Counted from the stretch's first letter, positions 19,882 through 30,898 are shown. The stretch is 64,000 bases of DNA from Psychrobacter maritimus (GCF_904846345.1 NZ_CAJHAJ010000001.1:434001-498000); one strand, 5' to 3'. Notes: generated from the letters alone by a model not told the origin. A program made the numbers and translations.

Positions 19882-19997
19882 ACTAGCAAGTGTCCAGTCA
19901 CGTCATAAAGCGCGACTTATTAATGAGGAGAAATCGATAAATGTGATAAAGGCAAAGTTTTAAATCATAAAAACATCAGTATTATGAGGCACTTATA

Positions 19998-20387
19998 TTA
20001 GCTATAAGTACCCATTAGCCAAAGGATCGATATACAAGAGGTTAAATAACCCAAACTAATGGCATTCCAGCTTGCTATATGTAAGCCTTTAACCTTATTC
20101 AAAATGCGCGAACCTACCCAGAAAAACAGCGGAATACCAATCATAAAGGCTGGCACTATTACCGCCGCATGGCGTAACACCTCTCCCACATCCTCACCAA
20201 TCAGCAAGCGAAAGCCGTAACCGGCAAGACTTAATATCAAGGCAAAAGCAGCCATGCCAATGGTAATACCCTTGGGCACTAAGCTAGGTGATGGCAAGCT
20301 AGGTGATTGCGAGCCAGCTTGCTGCGACTCAGTCTCTTTAACAGATTGAGACGGTACTGGGGCGTTAACGGGCTTTTGCTTATCCAT
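19998..20387 (-). CDS. Small three-helix membrane protein, unknown
   Basis: 129 residues: a Pro/Ser/Gln-rich N-terminal 40 residues, then three hydrophobic segments (GITIGMAAFALILSLAGYGF, HAAVIVPAFMIGIPLFFWVG, AISLGYLTSCISILWLMGTY). No catalytic motif seen and no family recognised. GGTGAAA precedes the ATG. It follows rpe in the same direction after about 90 bases and may be read from the same transcript. Confidence 0.68.
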   Translation of the reverse strand: MDKQKPVNAPVPSQSVKETESQQAGSQSPSLPSPSLVPKGITIGMAAFALILSLAGYGFRLLIGEDVGEVLRHAAVIVPAFMIGIPLFFWVGSRILNKVKGLHIASWNAISLGYLTSCISILWLMGTYS

Positions 20388-20475
20388 ATTTCACCTTTGC
20401 ATGACTTGTTATTGGTCATGATTCTATGATTATCACTCTATAGTTATCATTCATTCTGATGGCTACAAAGGGTGA

Positions 20476-21165
20476 TTAGTAGCCATTTGCCAAGGCCAAC
20501 TCTGCGCGCATGGCATCGATAGCCGCTTTATAATCTTCTTGGTTAAAGATAGCGGAACCGGCGACAAACATATCCGCACCTGCTTCGGCAATCGCACGGA
20601 TATTACTGGCTTTGATGCCGCCATCGACTTCCAATCTGATGTCACGACCACTGGTAATGATACGTTGACGAACTTGGCGGACTTTGTCTAATGTGCCTTC
20701 GATAAATGACTGACCACCATAACCAGGATTCACACTCATGAGTAAGATTTGATCAACTTTATCCATGACATAATCTAAATAATGTAGCGGCGTCGCTGGA
20801 TTTAATACCAAGCCACATTCAGCCCCACCATCTTTGATAAGCTGCAAAGAGCGGTCAATATGGGCGCTGGCTTCTGGATGAAAGGTGATTACACTCGCAC
20901 CCGCCTCTAAAAACTGCTCAATCATACTATCGACTGGCGACACCATCAGGTGGACATCGATGGGCGCCTCAATACCATAGTCACGTAGCGCTTTACATAT
21001 CATGCTACCAAAAGTCAGATTGGGCACATAATGGTTGTCCATTACGTCAAAATGGATGACATCCGCACCCGATTCTAATACACGCTCTACTTCTTCACCC
21101 AGTCTGGCAAAGTCAGCAGATAATATAGAAGGAGCGATTAGATACGGTTTAGAGGGGCTAATCAT
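20476..21165 (-). CDS. rpe: Ribulose-phosphate 3-epimerase
   Basis: TIM-barrel metalloenzyme interconverting ribulose-5-P and xylulose-5-P in the pentose phosphate pathway. Family strands are all visible: [17 protein letters not shown] near the start, [16 protein letters not shown] (metal-binding His and Asp), [26 protein letters not shown], and the phosphate-binding [13 protein letters not shown] and FVAGSAIF. Length 229 fits. No gph or trpE neighbour as in some gammaproteobacteria. Confidence 0.97.
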   Translation of the reverse strand: MISPSKPYLIAPSILSADFARLGEEVERVLESGADVIHFDVMDNHYVPNLTFGSMICKALRDYGIEAPIDVHLMVSPVDSMIEQFLEAGASVITFHPEASAHIDRSLQLIKDGGAECGLVLNPATPLHYLDYVMDKVDQILLMSVNPGYGGQSFIEGTLDKVRQVRQRIITSGRDIRLEVDGGIKASNIRAIAEAGADMFVAGSAIFNQEDYKAAIDAMRAELALANGY

Positions 21166-21300
21166 AGTTGAGCTACCTAATTGAGGTTTGTATAAAAGTT
21201 TAATAAAGAAGATTGTTAATAAATATTGTTAGCATTTAAATAACTGGTTTTAAAAGATTAGCTGTCAATAACTGACTATTAAATCAATAAAGCTAAATAA

Positions 21301-21759
21301 CTAGCGCGGCTTATATTGGGTTTTGCAATAAGCGCGACCGACATCAAACGGGCGCTTGGCTTGATGCTTAGTTGCACGGTTGGTGACACGCTGACGCCAT
21401 AAGCGAAAAGATGACGGTTTTAATGTTTGACGCATCAATTTAATGACCGCTGTCTCATCGAGAGCATAGCCATGTTGTATCGCTTCAAACGGCGTCCTGT
21501 CTTCCCACGCCATCTCTATCACCCGTGATAGTTGCACGGCATCAAGTTCTTTAGCGGCAGTTGCAGAAGATGATTTGTCGTTACTGGCAGCTGGCTTTAG
21601 ATTGCTTTTTTGCGCAATACTATCTTGCTGCTTATTTTCTTGCTGCTTATCTTTGATAGCAGCAGCCATATCAGCTTGCATAACCGTAAGCAATGATTCG
21701 GCTTTTTGCGTTGTATTATTTGCACCCGCATTTGCCGACGCTATCAGACTGTTTATCAT
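21301..21759 (-). CDS. TIGR03643 / DUF2805 family protein
   Basis: The C-terminal 80 residues match the short TIGR03643 domain: VIEMAWEDRTPFEAIQHGY, then VIKLMRQTLKPSSFRLWRQRV and the basic tail TNRATKHQAKRP. The Trp-rich, basic helical pattern suggests nucleic-acid binding (inference). The first 70 residues are a low-complexity Ala/Gln/Lys/Ser extension absent from typical members of about 75-90 residues. Function not known. Confidence 0.8.
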   Translation of the reverse strand: MINSLIASANAGANNTTQKAESLLTVMQADMAAAIKDKQQENKQQDSIAQKSNLKPAASNDKSSSATAAKELDAVQLSRVIEMAWEDRTPFEAIQHGYALDETAVIKLMRQTLKPSSFRLWRQRVTNRATKHQAKRPFDVGRAYCKTQYKPR

Positions 21760-21906
21760 AAAACCTTACCTTTAAACACATTGATTATCCAACCAAGCTC
21801 TATTTTATACCAATAACTGCACTTGGTTAAATAATCAGCGTAACTGTCTGTCAAGTTATATAACGGGCTATCCGTTTAGTTAATAGGCGGTCATTATTTA
21901 ACCGGC

Positions 21907-22800
21907 TTAACCCATCTGCGCCATACGCCAGTGATGTTCAATATGATCATCAATCACTGTCTGAATAAAGTAATAGCTGTGGTCGTGGCTAGCAAGATAG
22001 CGCAATGTCAGCGGCTGCTGTGCCTTATTACAAGCTTCTTGGAGCTTAGAGGTTTGCAGTTGCCCTTCTGCTAAGAAGTTATCAGCACCCCCTTGATCGA
22101 CCAAAATATTGGTGTATTGCTGCCCAACTTCCATAATCAGCTGTGCAGCATCTGCTTGCGCCCATAATGATTTATCATCATCACCAAAGTATTCTGTATA
22201 AGCGGCCTGCCCCCACGCTGACTCACTGGCTGCACAAACAGGCGATAAGGCGGAGACACTGACAAACTTACTTGGGAACTTAAAGCCCAACAATAACGCG
22301 CCGTGACCGCCCATTGAGTGCCCAGTGATACCAATACTATCAATCGGAAACTCAGAGCGCAGCAAATCGTATAATTCATCAACGATATAGCTTTGCATAT
22401 TAAAGTGTTCTGACCACGGTGCTTGCGTCGCATCAACATAGTAGCTTGCGCCCTGCCCGACAAAATAACGCTCATCGTTTGGCACATCGTGACCTTCACT
22501 GCTTCTAGGAGACGTATCAGGCGCAATAAAAATCATGCCAAGCTCACTGCATTTTTGTTGAAAATGGGCTTTATGAGTGACGTTATCAGCATTACAGGTC
22601 AAGCCTGAGAGATATAAAAGCGCGGGACAGCGGCGACCGGCAAGCGCTTCATCTGGCAGATAAATACTAAACGTCATCTGCGTTTTGGTCGACGTCGACT
22701 CGTGGCTGTAGTAATGCTGCTCTCCATCGAAACAGCGATTGACACTTTTTTGGGTCAACTGGCTACTGGCTGAAAAACTATGGTTATAAGCATTATTCAT
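21907..22800 (-). CDS. fghA: S-formylglutathione hydrolase
   Basis: Esterase-fold enzyme finishing glutathione-dependent formaldehyde detoxification: S-formylglutathione to glutathione plus formate. Nucleophile motif GHSMGGHGALL (Ser about residue 165), PALLYLSGLTCNADN oxyanion region, LVDQGGADNFL with the catalytic Asp, and HDHSYYFI with the His. 297 residues, with a 15-20 residue N-terminal extension. The usual partner frmA (formaldehyde dehydrogenase) is not adjacent. Single gene. Confidence 0.95.
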   Translation of the reverse strand: MNNAYNHSFSASSQLTQKSVNRCFDGEQHYYSHESTSTKTQMTFSIYLPDEALAGRRCPALLYLSGLTCNADNVTHKAHFQQKCSELGMIFIAPDTSPRSSEGHDVPNDERYFVGQGASYYVDATQAPWSEHFNMQSYIVDELYDLLRSEFPIDSIGITGHSMGGHGALLLGFKFPSKFVSVSALSPVCAASESAWGQAAYTEYFGDDDKSLWAQADAAQLIMEVGQQYTNILVDQGGADNFLAEGQLQTSKLQEACNKAQQPLTLRYLASHDHSYYFIQTVIDDHIEHHWRMAQMG

Positions 22801-22909
22801 GAGTAATATCCTCTGTATCTAAGATAAAATAAGCGTTGAGAGTTAATCGGTCATTCGTGATTAATAGTTAATAGTGAGAAATTCGTGTTTAGCATTTAGC
22901 AATTAATGT

Positions 22910-24370
22910 TTAATCAATAGCAGCAGGAGCAATATTTACCGGCACATTTGCAGCAGTATCAGCATTGGTACTATTGCTCATGCTAGCAAGCGACGGCCGT
23001 GTTTTATCAAACAAGGCTTGCTCAAATGCTGGCAAGGCGGTTTCCATTAAGCTACCAATGACCATTTGCGGCTCTGATGGCTCAAAACCCATATAAAGCT
23101 CACGCTCTTGTACCCGGTAAGCGGCGTCTTTAAAGGCATCAGAAAAGCTGGTGTTTTCACGCAAACTTTCGGCAAAGAATGCTTGACCAAAATAGGTCAT
23201 CTCAGCGGTATTGGTACAGCCAAACGACATCTTATCAGCAGCTGAGGCGGTAATCACCACCGTCGTTGGAGAGGCCAATTCATCGATAAATGAGCCTGAA
23301 TAGCACGCGGACACCACGATGACACGCCAACGAATACCGGAAGCATCCAACGCCTCACGCAGCCAAGTAGCGTCCAAATTGTCCATCGCTAGCGGCGGAT
23401 TTGATAGATGAATAAAATCTTGATCGCCATGCGATGATAAGGTCATAAATAGCACATCTTCATCGGCATTCATCTGCTGACCGATGGTTTTTAAACCGCG
23501 CAAGATACTGGTCTTAGTCGCAATGGGTTCATCCAACCAAGTGTAATTATTATTGATCAATGCCAGTGAATGCCCGCTGGTACCAAAGCGCACATCGAAC
23601 AGCTCACGGACTTTATTAATCTCAGAGCGAAAGACGTTTTGATCTGAAAATCCTGCCACGCCCATAAAATACCAGTCGCTTTTACCCGGTATACTGGGGT
23701 CAATGCGGTCTAGGGCTTGCTGCAGCAATCTTGGCTGCTCGTATAAGGCCGCCTCTTCTAGTACCGGTTCAACAGGGATTTGCTTAAATATCGGCTGGTC
23801 AGCGACATTGCGCTGCCAAATGGTCAATAATGCCACTGCCCCTATGATGACAATAATGCGCTCCCACCAAGGGACTCGCAAGCGCCGAGAGAAAATCCAT
23901 AACAAAGCCAATGTTTGCCATAAAAACAGCACTAAAAACAATATCGGTAAAAGTGAATAGCTCCAATTTGGTAGCCAGCCATAGCTGCCAAAAAACTGCA
24001 CAAGGCTTTGCAGTAGCGCAGATAAGGTATCGGCGACTAACCACAGCACCACAGGCACAAAAACCAGCGCTTGATTACCGGCGCGGCGTGCCAAAATAAT
24101 GCCGCCCAACAGAATAATCATCGGCCAAATTAAATAGCTGACCAATCCTTGCTCATTAAAGACGCTACCATTCTCTGCCGCCAACCACGAAAAAAGCACA
24201 TTACTACCCAGTGCTAATAAGGCGAAGACCGCAAACTGGATAAAGGTGGGTTTTACCCAAGAAAACGCCCGCGTTGACCCTACTAGCATCCATAAGGTTG
24301 CAATAATATTGGCAGCGAAATTGAGCGAGAAGCGCTGAAGCGAGACAGTTTTTAACGACGCAAGTGACAA
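22910..24370 (-). CDS. Membrane-anchored C13-family (legumain-like) cysteine peptidase
   Basis: 486 residues. The N-terminal 190 residues contain about six hydrophobic helices. The C-terminal half carries the caspase/legumain clan CD dyad: His in FMTLSSHGDQDF (about residue 310) and Cys in VIVVSACYSGSFIDEL (about 354), the pattern of peptidase family C13 in bacteria. An earlier YFMGVAGFSDQNVFRSEI segment also matches. The last 40 residues are Ala/Asn-rich. Substrate and role are unknown; similar proteins occur widely in Moraxellaceae. Single gene, leftward, about 345 bases from htpG. Confidence 0.85.
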   Translation of the reverse strand: MSLASLKTVSLQRFSLNFAANIIATLWMLVGSTRAFSWVKPTFIQFAVFALLALGSNVLFSWLAAENGSVFNEQGLVSYLIWPMIILLGGIILARRAGNQALVFVPVVLWLVADTLSALLQSLVQFFGSYGWLPNWSYSLLPILFLVLFLWQTLALLWIFSRRLRVPWWERIIVIIGAVALLTIWQRNVADQPIFKQIPVEPVLEEAALYEQPRLLQQALDRIDPSIPGKSDWYFMGVAGFSDQNVFRSEINKVRELFDVRFGTSGHSLALINNNYTWLDEPIATKTSILRGLKTIGQQMNADEDVLFMTLSSHGDQDFIHLSNPPLAMDNLDATWLREALDASGIRWRVIVVSACYSGSFIDELASPTTVVITASAADKMSFGCTNTAEMTYFGQAFFAESLRENTSFSDAFKDAAYRVQERELYMGFEPSEPQMVIGSLMETALPAFEQALFDKTRPSLASMSNSTNADTAANVPVNIAPAAID

Positions 24371-24716
24371 AGACTTAGACCTCTAGCCAGTCGAGAGAAA
24401 TAACGCAAATCAATGATAATGTATTTTGCTGCGCACAACGTTTAATAGGCTGTTTAATATGATTAACCTACGTTTTTTAGAGAGCTTATTGGCAGCAATT
24501 TTATATCTGATTTACGATAAAATGGGTATAGGACGCGAAAAGCGCAACGAAATCGTTTAGCGCGCTAATCTGTCACAATTGTAACGGATTGTCGGTCAAG
24601 AGCATAAGGCTGATTTGTAAAAATCGCTTGAAGATTCCTCTAAAAACCTATTAAAAAAGGAGGCCTTAGCATTAAGACCTCCTTTTTTATCAAAACCTTC
24701 TATCAAACCTTAAACA
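24371..24716. other. Intergenic region between C13 peptidase gene and htpG
   Basis: 346 bases. Holds the htpG terminator (24653-24688) and must hold the promoter of the leftward peptidase gene near 24400-24550. No ORF or further structure recognised. Confidence 0.4.
24653..24688. terminator. Terminator of htpG
   Basis: Stem AAAAAAGGAGG with complement CCTCCTTTTTT and a partly paired loop, 29 bases past the htpG stop on the minus strand. Confidence 0.88.
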
Positions 24717-26717
24717 TTATCTCATCAATAGCTCATTGACGCGCTTTAGATAGGCAGCAGGATCATCTAACTGACCACCATCCGCCAATAATGCTTGGTC
24801 AAAAATCACTTGCGCAAGCTTGTCAAAATCGCCGTCAGACTGCTCGCTACTCTCAAGCTTTTTAATCAGCGGGTGATCAGGGTTGACCTCAAGCGTCGGC
24901 TTGCTTTCTGGTACATCTTGACCCATTTGCTTGAGCATTTGAATCATTTGTGGCGACAGCTCACCTTCACCAACCACCAAACAAGCTGGACTATCGACCA
25001 AACGTGTTGAAACTTTAACATCTTTGGCGCGCTCGCCTAGAGCCGTCTTTAACTTATCAACAACAGGCTTCATGGCCTCCACAGCTTTTTCCGCTTCAGC
25101 TTTTTCCGCTTCGTCTTGCAAGTCGCCCAAATCAACCGCACCTTTAGCGATATTTTGTAGCGGTGTCTCATCAAATGAGGTTAAGAAGTTCATCGCCCAT
25201 TCATCGACACGACTGGTCATCAAAATAACTTCGATGCCTTTTTTCTTAAATAGCTCTAATTGAGGACTGTTTTTTGCCGCCGCCAAATTATCAGCCGTTA
25301 GATAATAGATGGCTTTTTGACCGTCTTTCATGCGCGCTTTATAGTCTTCAAAGCTGGTCGCAACCTTATCGTCGGTGCTTGTAGCATAACGCAGCAATTT
25401 AGCAATACGCTCTTGATTGCCCATGTCTTCGCCAAGACCTTCTTTGATAACATCGCCAAATTCGCTATAGAACTGCGCAAATTTTTCTTGCTTATCGGCA
25501 TCTTCGCTATTAGCAAGACTTGCTAGCAAGGTTAAAATACGACGCGCGTTACCATCACGGATAGATTTTACATCACGCGATTCTTGTAAGATTTCACGGC
25601 TGACGTTAAGTGGCAAGTCCGCTGAATCGATGACCCCTTTAACAAAACGCAGGTACATCGGCAATAACTGCTCAGCTTCATCCATGATAAAGACGCGTTT
25701 GACATACAGCTTTAGACCATGCTGCTGCTCACGCGTATATAAATCTACCGGCGCTTTTTTAGGAATATAAAGCAGCTGGGTATATTGCACGCGTCCTTCA
25801 ACACGGTTATGCGTCCACGTCAGCGGCGCATCCATGTCATAAGTGATGTTTTTATAAAAATCGACATACTCATCATCTTCAATTTCAGATGCTGAACGTG
25901 TCCAAAGCGCGCTGGCTTTGTTGATGGTCTCCCATTCGTCAGTCAGTACCATTTGTCCATTGGCAGGCGTGTCACTTCCTTCCTCAACCTCATCTTCTTG
26001 CCAAACTTCTTTACGCATCTGAATCGGCAAGCTGATATGGTCTGAGTATTTATTGACCAAACGCTTGATTTTGCCGCGGTCTAAATAATTGTCTTCGCCT
26101 GCCGCATACTCTTCTTTTAGATGCAAAGTGATGGCGGTGCCGCGCGTGGCTTTAGTGATAGGCTCAACGGTAAAGCTACCGGTGCCATCTGACACCCAGC
26201 GCACGCCTTTATCGGCAGTCTCGCCCGCTTTGCGTGATTCAACGCTGATGGTGTCAGCAACGATAAAGCCTGAATAGAAACCAACGCCAAACTGGCCGAT
26301 TAATTGACCGTCTTGTTTTTGCGAGTCAGACAATTTATCTAGAAAAGCCTTGGTGCCAGATTTAGCAATCGTCCCTAAGTTCTCAATCGCATCCGCTTCA
26401 TTCATACCAATACCATTATCGGTAAAGGTAATGGTTTTAGCATCTTCATCAATATCAATACGGATTTTTAACTCGCCATCGTCCTCATAAAGACTGTCAT
26501 CATTGGTCGCTTCAAAGCGCAATTTATCGCAAGCATCAGAGGCGTTTGAGACCAACTCACGCACAAAAATATCGGCGTTAGAATAGAGCGAATGGGTTAC
26601 TAAATGCAGCAGCTGCGCCACTTCTGCTTCAAAGGTATGTTTTTTTAATTCAGGGGTGTCTTTATTAACATCAAGGTCATTAGCGTTTTTATTGTCCGCT
26701 TGGGTCTGTTCACTCAT
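24717..26717 (-). CDS. htpG: Molecular chaperone HtpG (Hsp90)
   Basis: Bacterial Hsp90. GHKL ATPase N-domain: [48 protein letters not shown]; middle domain with [11 protein letters not shown]-terminal dimerisation domain from about 540. The open frame continues to 26780, but ATG at 26715-26717 ([10 protein letters not shown]) is chosen since AGGAG precedes it by 5-6 bases. This gives 666 residues, longer than E. coli (624), mainly due to an acidic insert between N and middle domains ([13 protein letters not shown]) and an N-terminal tail. Heat-shock promoter not resolved. Single gene. Confidence 0.97.
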   Translation of the reverse strand: MSEQTQADNKNANDLDVNKDTPELKKHTFEAEVAQLLHLVTHSLYSNADIFVRELVSNASDACDKLRFEATNDDSLYEDDGELKIRIDIDEDAKTITFTDNGIGMNEADAIENLGTIAKSGTKAFLDKLSDSQKQDGQLIGQFGVGFYSGFIVADTISVESRKAGETADKGVRWVSDGTGSFTVEPITKATRGTAITLHLKEEYAAGEDNYLDRGKIKRLVNKYSDHISLPIQMRKEVWQEDEVEEGSDTPANGQMVLTDEWETINKASALWTRSASEIEDDEYVDFYKNITYDMDAPLTWTHNRVEGRVQYTQLLYIPKKAPVDLYTREQQHGLKLYVKRVFIMDEAEQLLPMYLRFVKGVIDSADLPLNVSREILQESRDVKSIRDGNARRILTLLASLANSEDADKQEKFAQFYSEFGDVIKEGLGEDMGNQERIAKLLRYATSTDDKVATSFEDYKARMKDGQKAIYYLTADNLAAAKNSPQLELFKKKGIEVILMTSRVDEWAMNFLTSFDETPLQNIAKGAVDLGDLQDEAEKAEAEKAVEAMKPVVDKLKTALGERAKDVKVSTRLVDSPACLVVGEGELSPQMIQMLKQMGQDVPESKPTLEVNPDHPLIKKLESSEQSDGDFDKLAQVIFDQALLADGGQLDDPAAYLKRVNELLMR

Positions 26718-26910
26718 AAAAACTCCTATTATTGTTACCAAAAATGCTGTTGCCAGCACATATAAATCGCAAATTTTCAAATACCAACAGTGTCGCCAAT
26801 CTGCTTAATAAGACTGGACTTTAAATACTGTTAGGCTGCTTAATCAGATAGGGGCACGGGCGAAAATTTCAAGCTCGAACAAGCCAAAAATAGTTATTAG
26901 TCATAAAAAA

Positions 26911-26940
26911 ACCGCCCTAGTTTCCTAGAGCGGTACTTTT
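26911..26940. terminator. Terminator of katA
   Basis: Stem ACCGCCCTAG / CTAGAGCGGT with a TTTC loop and one mismatch; A-run on the left gives a T-run on the minus strand. 25 bases past the catalase stop. Confidence 0.85.
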
Positions 26941-26964
26941 AAATCAATTGTTATAATTTGCAGT

Positions 26965-28491
26965 CTATAGACAGCTAGGCAAATCGCGTGCGGGATCAGA
27001 CTCGCGCGCTGCCATCGCATCTTCCACAGTCAATCCTAATGCCTTGGCAACACCTTCACCATAAGCAGGGTCACACCAGTTGCAGTTACGGATATGACGA
27101 TACTTAATAAAGTCTAACGCATCACCCATCGCTCTTGCGGTATTATCAAACAGTGCCTGCTTTTGCTCATCGTTCATCAGATTGAATAAAGCACGTGGCT
27201 GACTGAAGTAATCATTTGAGTCTTCACGGAAATCATAGTGATCCGCATAGCCATCAATCTTGAGTGGCGGCTCAGCATACTGAGGTTGATCTTGCCATTG
27301 GCTAAAGCTGTTTGGCGTGTAATGTGGTCGACCGCCGTAGTTGTCGCCTATTCTACCTTCACCATCGCGGTGATTGCTGGTGACCGGACAACGTGGTTTG
27401 TTCACTGGAATCTGCTTATGATTGACCCCAACACGATAACGCTGAGCATCTGCATAGCTAAACAAGCGGGCTTGGAGCATACGATCTGGTGAGGCACTGA
27501 TACCAGGTACTAGATTGTTCGGCGCAAATGCTGCTTGTTCTACGTCTAAGAAATAATTGTCCGAATTTCTATTGAGTTCGAACTCGCCGACTTCAATCAG
27601 TGGATAGTCACCTTTTGGCCAGACTTTGCTCAAATCAAATGGATGGTACGGCACGGTATCGGCTTCTTCTTCTGGCATGATTTGTACGTACATTTTCCAT
27701 TTCGGGAAATCGCCATTCTCAATAGCTTCAAACAAGTCTTTTTGATGGCTTTCACGATCCATACCGACGAGCGCTTCGGCTTCGGCATCGGTTAGGTTTT
27801 TGATACCCTGTTGGGTAACGAAGTGGAATTTGACCCAAAAACGCTCATTGTCGCGATTGATAAAGCTATAGGTATGCGAGCCAAAGCCATGCATGTGTCT
27901 ATACGATGCTGGCAGACCGCGATCGCTCATGGTAATGGTAACCTGGTGTAGCGATTCTGGCAATAACGTCCAAAAATCCCAGTTGTTGGTCGCTGAACGC
28001 ATATTGGTACGTGGATCACGCTTAACCGCTTTGTTCAAATCTGGAAACTTACGTGGATCACGGACAAAGAATACTGGCGTGTTGTTACCGACCAAATCCC
28101 AAATACCTTCATCGGTATAAAACTTCAAAGCAAAACCACGAATATCACGCTCAGCGTCAGCCGCGCCGCGCTCGCCTGCGACTGTACTAAAACGCGCAAA
28201 CATCTCGGTCTGCTTGCCCACTTCGCTAAAAATATCAGCGCGAGTATATTTGGTGATATCGTTGGTTACGGTAAATGTACCAAACGCGCCAGAACCCTTA
28301 GCATGCATACGACGCTCTGGAATAACTTCACGGTTTAAATCGCCCAGCTTTTCATTCAACCATAAATCTTCTGCCAAAAGCGGCCCGCGTTTGCCAGCGG
28401 TTTTACTGTTTTCGTTATCAACAACAGGGGCACCATTGCTCATCGTCAGTGGGGTGGTATCGTAAGGGCATTTCTTATCGCTCATCATCAT
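26965..28491 (-). CDS. katA: Monofunctional heme catalase
   Basis: 508-residue small-subunit catalase that dismutates hydrogen peroxide. Active-site His strand [34 protein letters not shown], the Asn region [16 protein letters not shown], and the proximal heme-ligand segment [16 protein letters not shown] (about residues 340-355). Three ATG codons are in tandem at the start; AAGGA is best spaced for the second or third, so the mature start is MSDKKCPYD or two residues longer. A 16-bp perfect palindrome lies about 140 bases upstream (28633-28648). Single gene. Confidence 0.96.
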   Translation of the reverse strand: MMMSDKKCPYDTTPLTMSNGAPVVDNENSKTAGKRGPLLAEDLWLNEKLGDLNREVIPERRMHAKGSGAFGTFTVTNDITKYTRADIFSEVGKQTEMFARFSTVAGERGAADAERDIRGFALKFYTDEGIWDLVGNNTPVFFVRDPRKFPDLNKAVKRDPRTNMRSATNNWDFWTLLPESLHQVTITMSDRGLPASYRHMHGFGSHTYSFINRDNERFWVKFHFVTQQGIKNLTDAEAEALVGMDRESHQKDLFEAIENGDFPKWKMYVQIMPEEEADTVPYHPFDLSKVWPKGDYPLIEVGEFELNRNSDNYFLDVEQAAFAPNNLVPGISASPDRMLQARLFSYADAQRYRVGVNHKQIPVNKPRCPVTSNHRDGEGRIGDNYGGRPHYTPNSFSQWQDQPQYAEPPLKIDGYADHYDFREDSNDYFSQPRALFNLMNDEQKQALFDNTARAMGDALDFIKYRHIRNCNWCDPAYGEGVAKALGLTVEDAMAARESDPARDLPSCL

Positions 28492-28632
28492 ATTCCTTTT
28501 GAGATAAATTGAGTGTGGCGTTTATTATTAAAACTTATCATAGCAACCATGAGCTACTTTGATATCTTGTTGGCTTCCATTACAACCGATTTTTAATTAT
28601 TTGTATAATAGATTAATTACATAATTTTCATT

Positions 28633-28648
28633 TATGTTATATAACATA
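28633..28648. promoter_or_regulatory. Perfect 16-bp palindrome upstream of katA
   Basis: TATGTTAT followed directly by its reverse complement ATAACATA. It lies in the 280-base gap upstream of katA, in AT-rich sequence with possible promoter boxes. Possible operator; regulator unknown. Confidence 0.4.
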
Positions 28649-28771
28649 GACTGATTTCTAGCTGTTTAATAAAAGCTGCTTCACAATGTTAGATGTTACT
28701 AAAAACTAGGATGCTATTAAAAGCTACAATGGCTCACTTAAGTGCAGCCAGCCAAAGATATCAGGTTAAAA

Positions 28772-29593
28772 TTAGCGCGGCATCGGACGAATGGTCAAGA
28801 TTTGCTCGCTACGACCAAATGGACCATGTATATCATGCAGTACCGCACTCGTCAGCCCTATGCCATCAGTGCCGTATTGCTGCATGGCTTCGATGCCAAG
28901 CCATTTACCTGTTGGGATACGATGCATATGGATTTGCAAATCCGTATTGGGAAACATCCACTCTAACTGCGACAACCCAAGACCGAGGCGTGGCACCACG
29001 CCATTGGCGGTATCAACCATGCCTAGTAGATGCACCAAATCATCAGTAGGCAAGCCCTCTACCATCTCGACATCGTTGGTGATCCATACCATGCCACGAC
29101 CAGGACGACGGTCTGGATCAGCCACTAAGCGCACGCTTTCGATAAAACCGCCCGGCCAGCCTTTCATATCATCCCAAACCGGCAATTCCTCAGGTTGATA
29201 CCGAGCCTTTTGATCTTCAAGTCCTGCAATCTCACTGGTATCTTGGGTCATAAGACGCCATGCACGCGCAATAATCGCATCCCGGCCACGACTGCTCATG
29301 ACCGCTTCAATCAACTCAATGGTCTTACCCGGACGGATACAACGGGTGGTAATCGTAAAGTCATCAAGTGGAATCAAGCCTAAAATGTCTAGGCTAATAC
29401 GGGCAATACGGGTGTTGGCTTGCGGTGCATAGCCTTGGAGCTCCGCTGTCAGCAATCCTGTCGCTGGTGCCATATGCTGCTCATGCTCATTCCAAGCGCC
29501 TTGTGCATGCTTGGTTGGCTGATAATGAGCAACGCTGACGCCGCCTTCTTGCTGTTCGCGTTTGATAAAATGATAATAAGCTGACATGAACAT
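28772..29593 (-). CDS. TesB-like acyl-CoA thioesterase family protein
   Basis: 273 residues with a double hotdog layout: an N-terminal hotdog (HMAPATGLLTAELQG, ARISLDILGLIPLDDFTITTRCIRPGKTIELIEA) and a second from about 170 (LVHLLGMVDTANGV, LSQLEWMFPNTDLQIHMHRIP, GLTSAVLHDIHGPFGRSEQ). The last motif carries the Asp that is catalytic in TesB-type enzymes. Probably hydrolyses a medium/long acyl-CoA; substrate not determinable. The second Met (MSAYYHF, 29587) is equally plausible as the start. Separate from katA by 280 bases. Confidence 0.82.
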   Translation of the reverse strand: MFMSAYYHFIKREQQEGGVSVAHYQPTKHAQGAWNEHEQHMAPATGLLTAELQGYAPQANTRIARISLDILGLIPLDDFTITTRCIRPGKTIELIEAVMSSRGRDAIIARAWRLMTQDTSEIAGLEDQKARYQPEELPVWDDMKGWPGGFIESVRLVADPDRRPGRGMVWITNDVEMVEGLPTDDLVHLLGMVDTANGVVPRLGLGLSQLEWMFPNTDLQIHMHRIPTGKWLGIEAMQQYGTDGIGLTSAVLHDIHGPFGRSEQILTIRPMPR

Positions 29594-29700
29594 CCTTAAC
29601 CTTTAATCCAATCTTTTTTGTTGACTCAGTACTTTTAATCGCAGTCAGAAGTCAATGTTGTTATAAATATAGTTAAACTTAGCTTACCTGTATAACTAAC

Positions 29701-29940
29701 TTATTTGGTAAGCTCTTGTTTTCTCATCGTTAGCAGTGTGCGACTTTTGGCCATTACGAATAGGAAGAAAGCCATAATGGCAATAAGCGCACCATATAGC
29801 AGGCTGTAATCTCTCATAAACTGCGCGATATTCATAAAAAGCACCAATATCAACATGACAATGGTAAACATATTGATTTTCAATTGCTTATTAATCTCAT
29901 CAAGCGACGCCTCTGCCAAGACAAACTTCTGCTTTTTCAT
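29701..29940 (-). CDS. Small two-helix membrane protein downstream of ispH
   Basis: 79 residues: a basic/acidic N-terminal 20 residues, two hydrophobic helices (NMFTIVMLILVLFMNIAQF and LLYGALIAIMAFFLFVMA) and a Lys/Arg tail. Its ATG begins one base after the ispH stop, which indicates translational coupling to ispH. No family recognised. Confidence 0.72.
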   Translation of the reverse strand: MKKQKFVLAEASLDEINKQLKINMFTIVMLILVLFMNIAQFMRDYSLLYGALIAIMAFFLFVMAKSRTLLTMRKQELTK

Positions 29941-29941
29941 G

Positions 29942-30898
29942 TTATTTACCTACTTGCGTGACCGGAATACGTAAGGCTTTCGGTAAACTAAAAGTGACAT
30001 TTTCCTCGATACCTGACAGCTCACTCGGTAAATCACCGCCCCAATCTTGCAGCTGCTGTAATACTTCTTGAATCAATACCTCAGGCGCTGACGCCCCAGC
30101 GGTCACACCGACGCTTTGTATACCATCAAACCAACGTCTATCCATCTCGGTGGCGTTATCAATCAGATAAGCACGGCAATCCATACGCTCGGCCAATTCA
30201 CGCAAACGGTTAGAGTTTGACGAGTTTGGCGAACCAACTACTAAGACCACCTCACAGCGACCGGCTAAATCTTTGACCGCATCTTGGCGGTTTTGGGTGG
30301 CATAGCAGATATCGTCTTTACGCGGGCCTTGGATACTCGGGAATTTTTCGCGCAATGCATCGATAACGCGCGCGGTGTCATCCATCGACAAGGTTGTTTG
30401 GGTAACAAAAGCTAAGTGCTCAGCATTTTGGACACTCAAAGCTTCGACATCGGTTTCATTTTCGACTAAATGAATCTCACCGCCGTGGCGACGATTAAAG
30501 CGCCCCATGGTGCCTTCTACTTCAGGATGTCCTGCATGACCGATCAATACCGCATCCATACCGTCTTGAGCAAATTTTGCCACTTCGATATGTACTTTGG
30601 TAACGAGCGGACAAGTCGCATCAAATACCGTTAAGTCACGGCGCTGTGCTTCATCTTCCACCGCTTTTGAGACGCCATGAGCTGAGAAAATAACGATTGA
30701 ACCATCGGGTACTTCATGCAGCTCTTCAACAAACACCGCACCGCGATTGGCCAAATCAGACACCACAAATTTATTATGGACGACTTCATGACGCACATAA
30801 ATGGGTGGCTCAAAACGTGTCAATGCTTCGTTCACTATCGCAATCGCGCGATCTACACCAGCACAAAATCCACGTGGATTGGCAAGATAAATTTGCAT
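29942..30898 (-). CDS. ispH: 4-hydroxy-3-methylbut-2-enyl diphosphate reductase
   Basis: Last enzyme of the MEP isoprenoid pathway (HMBPP to IPP/DMAPP), a [4Fe-4S] enzyme. It shows [19 protein letters not shown] with the first cluster Cys, [16 protein letters not shown] (second Cys) and [25 protein letters not shown]; the third Cys lies in [21 protein letters not shown] strand. The frame is open to 30913 but the family start MQIYLANP at 30896-30898 is used. About 318 residues. IPP made here supplies the prenyl chain used by ubiA and uppP products. Coupled to the small membrane gene downstream. Confidence 0.97.
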   Translation of the reverse strand: MQIYLANPRGFCAGVDRAIAIVNEALTRFEPPIYVRHEVVHNKFVVSDLANRGAVFVEELHEVPDGSIVIFSAHGVSKAVEDEAQRRDLTVFDATCPLVTKVHIEVAKFAQDGMDAVLIGHAGHPEVEGTMGRFNRRHGGEIHLVENETDVEALSVQNAEHLAFVTQTTLSMDDTARVIDALREKFPSIQGPRKDDICYATQNRQDAVKDLAGRCEVVLVVGSPNSSNSNRLRELAERMDCRAYLIDNATEMDRRWFDGIQSVGVTAGASAPEVLIQEVLQQLQDWGGDLPSELSGIEENVTFSLPKALRIPVTQVGK

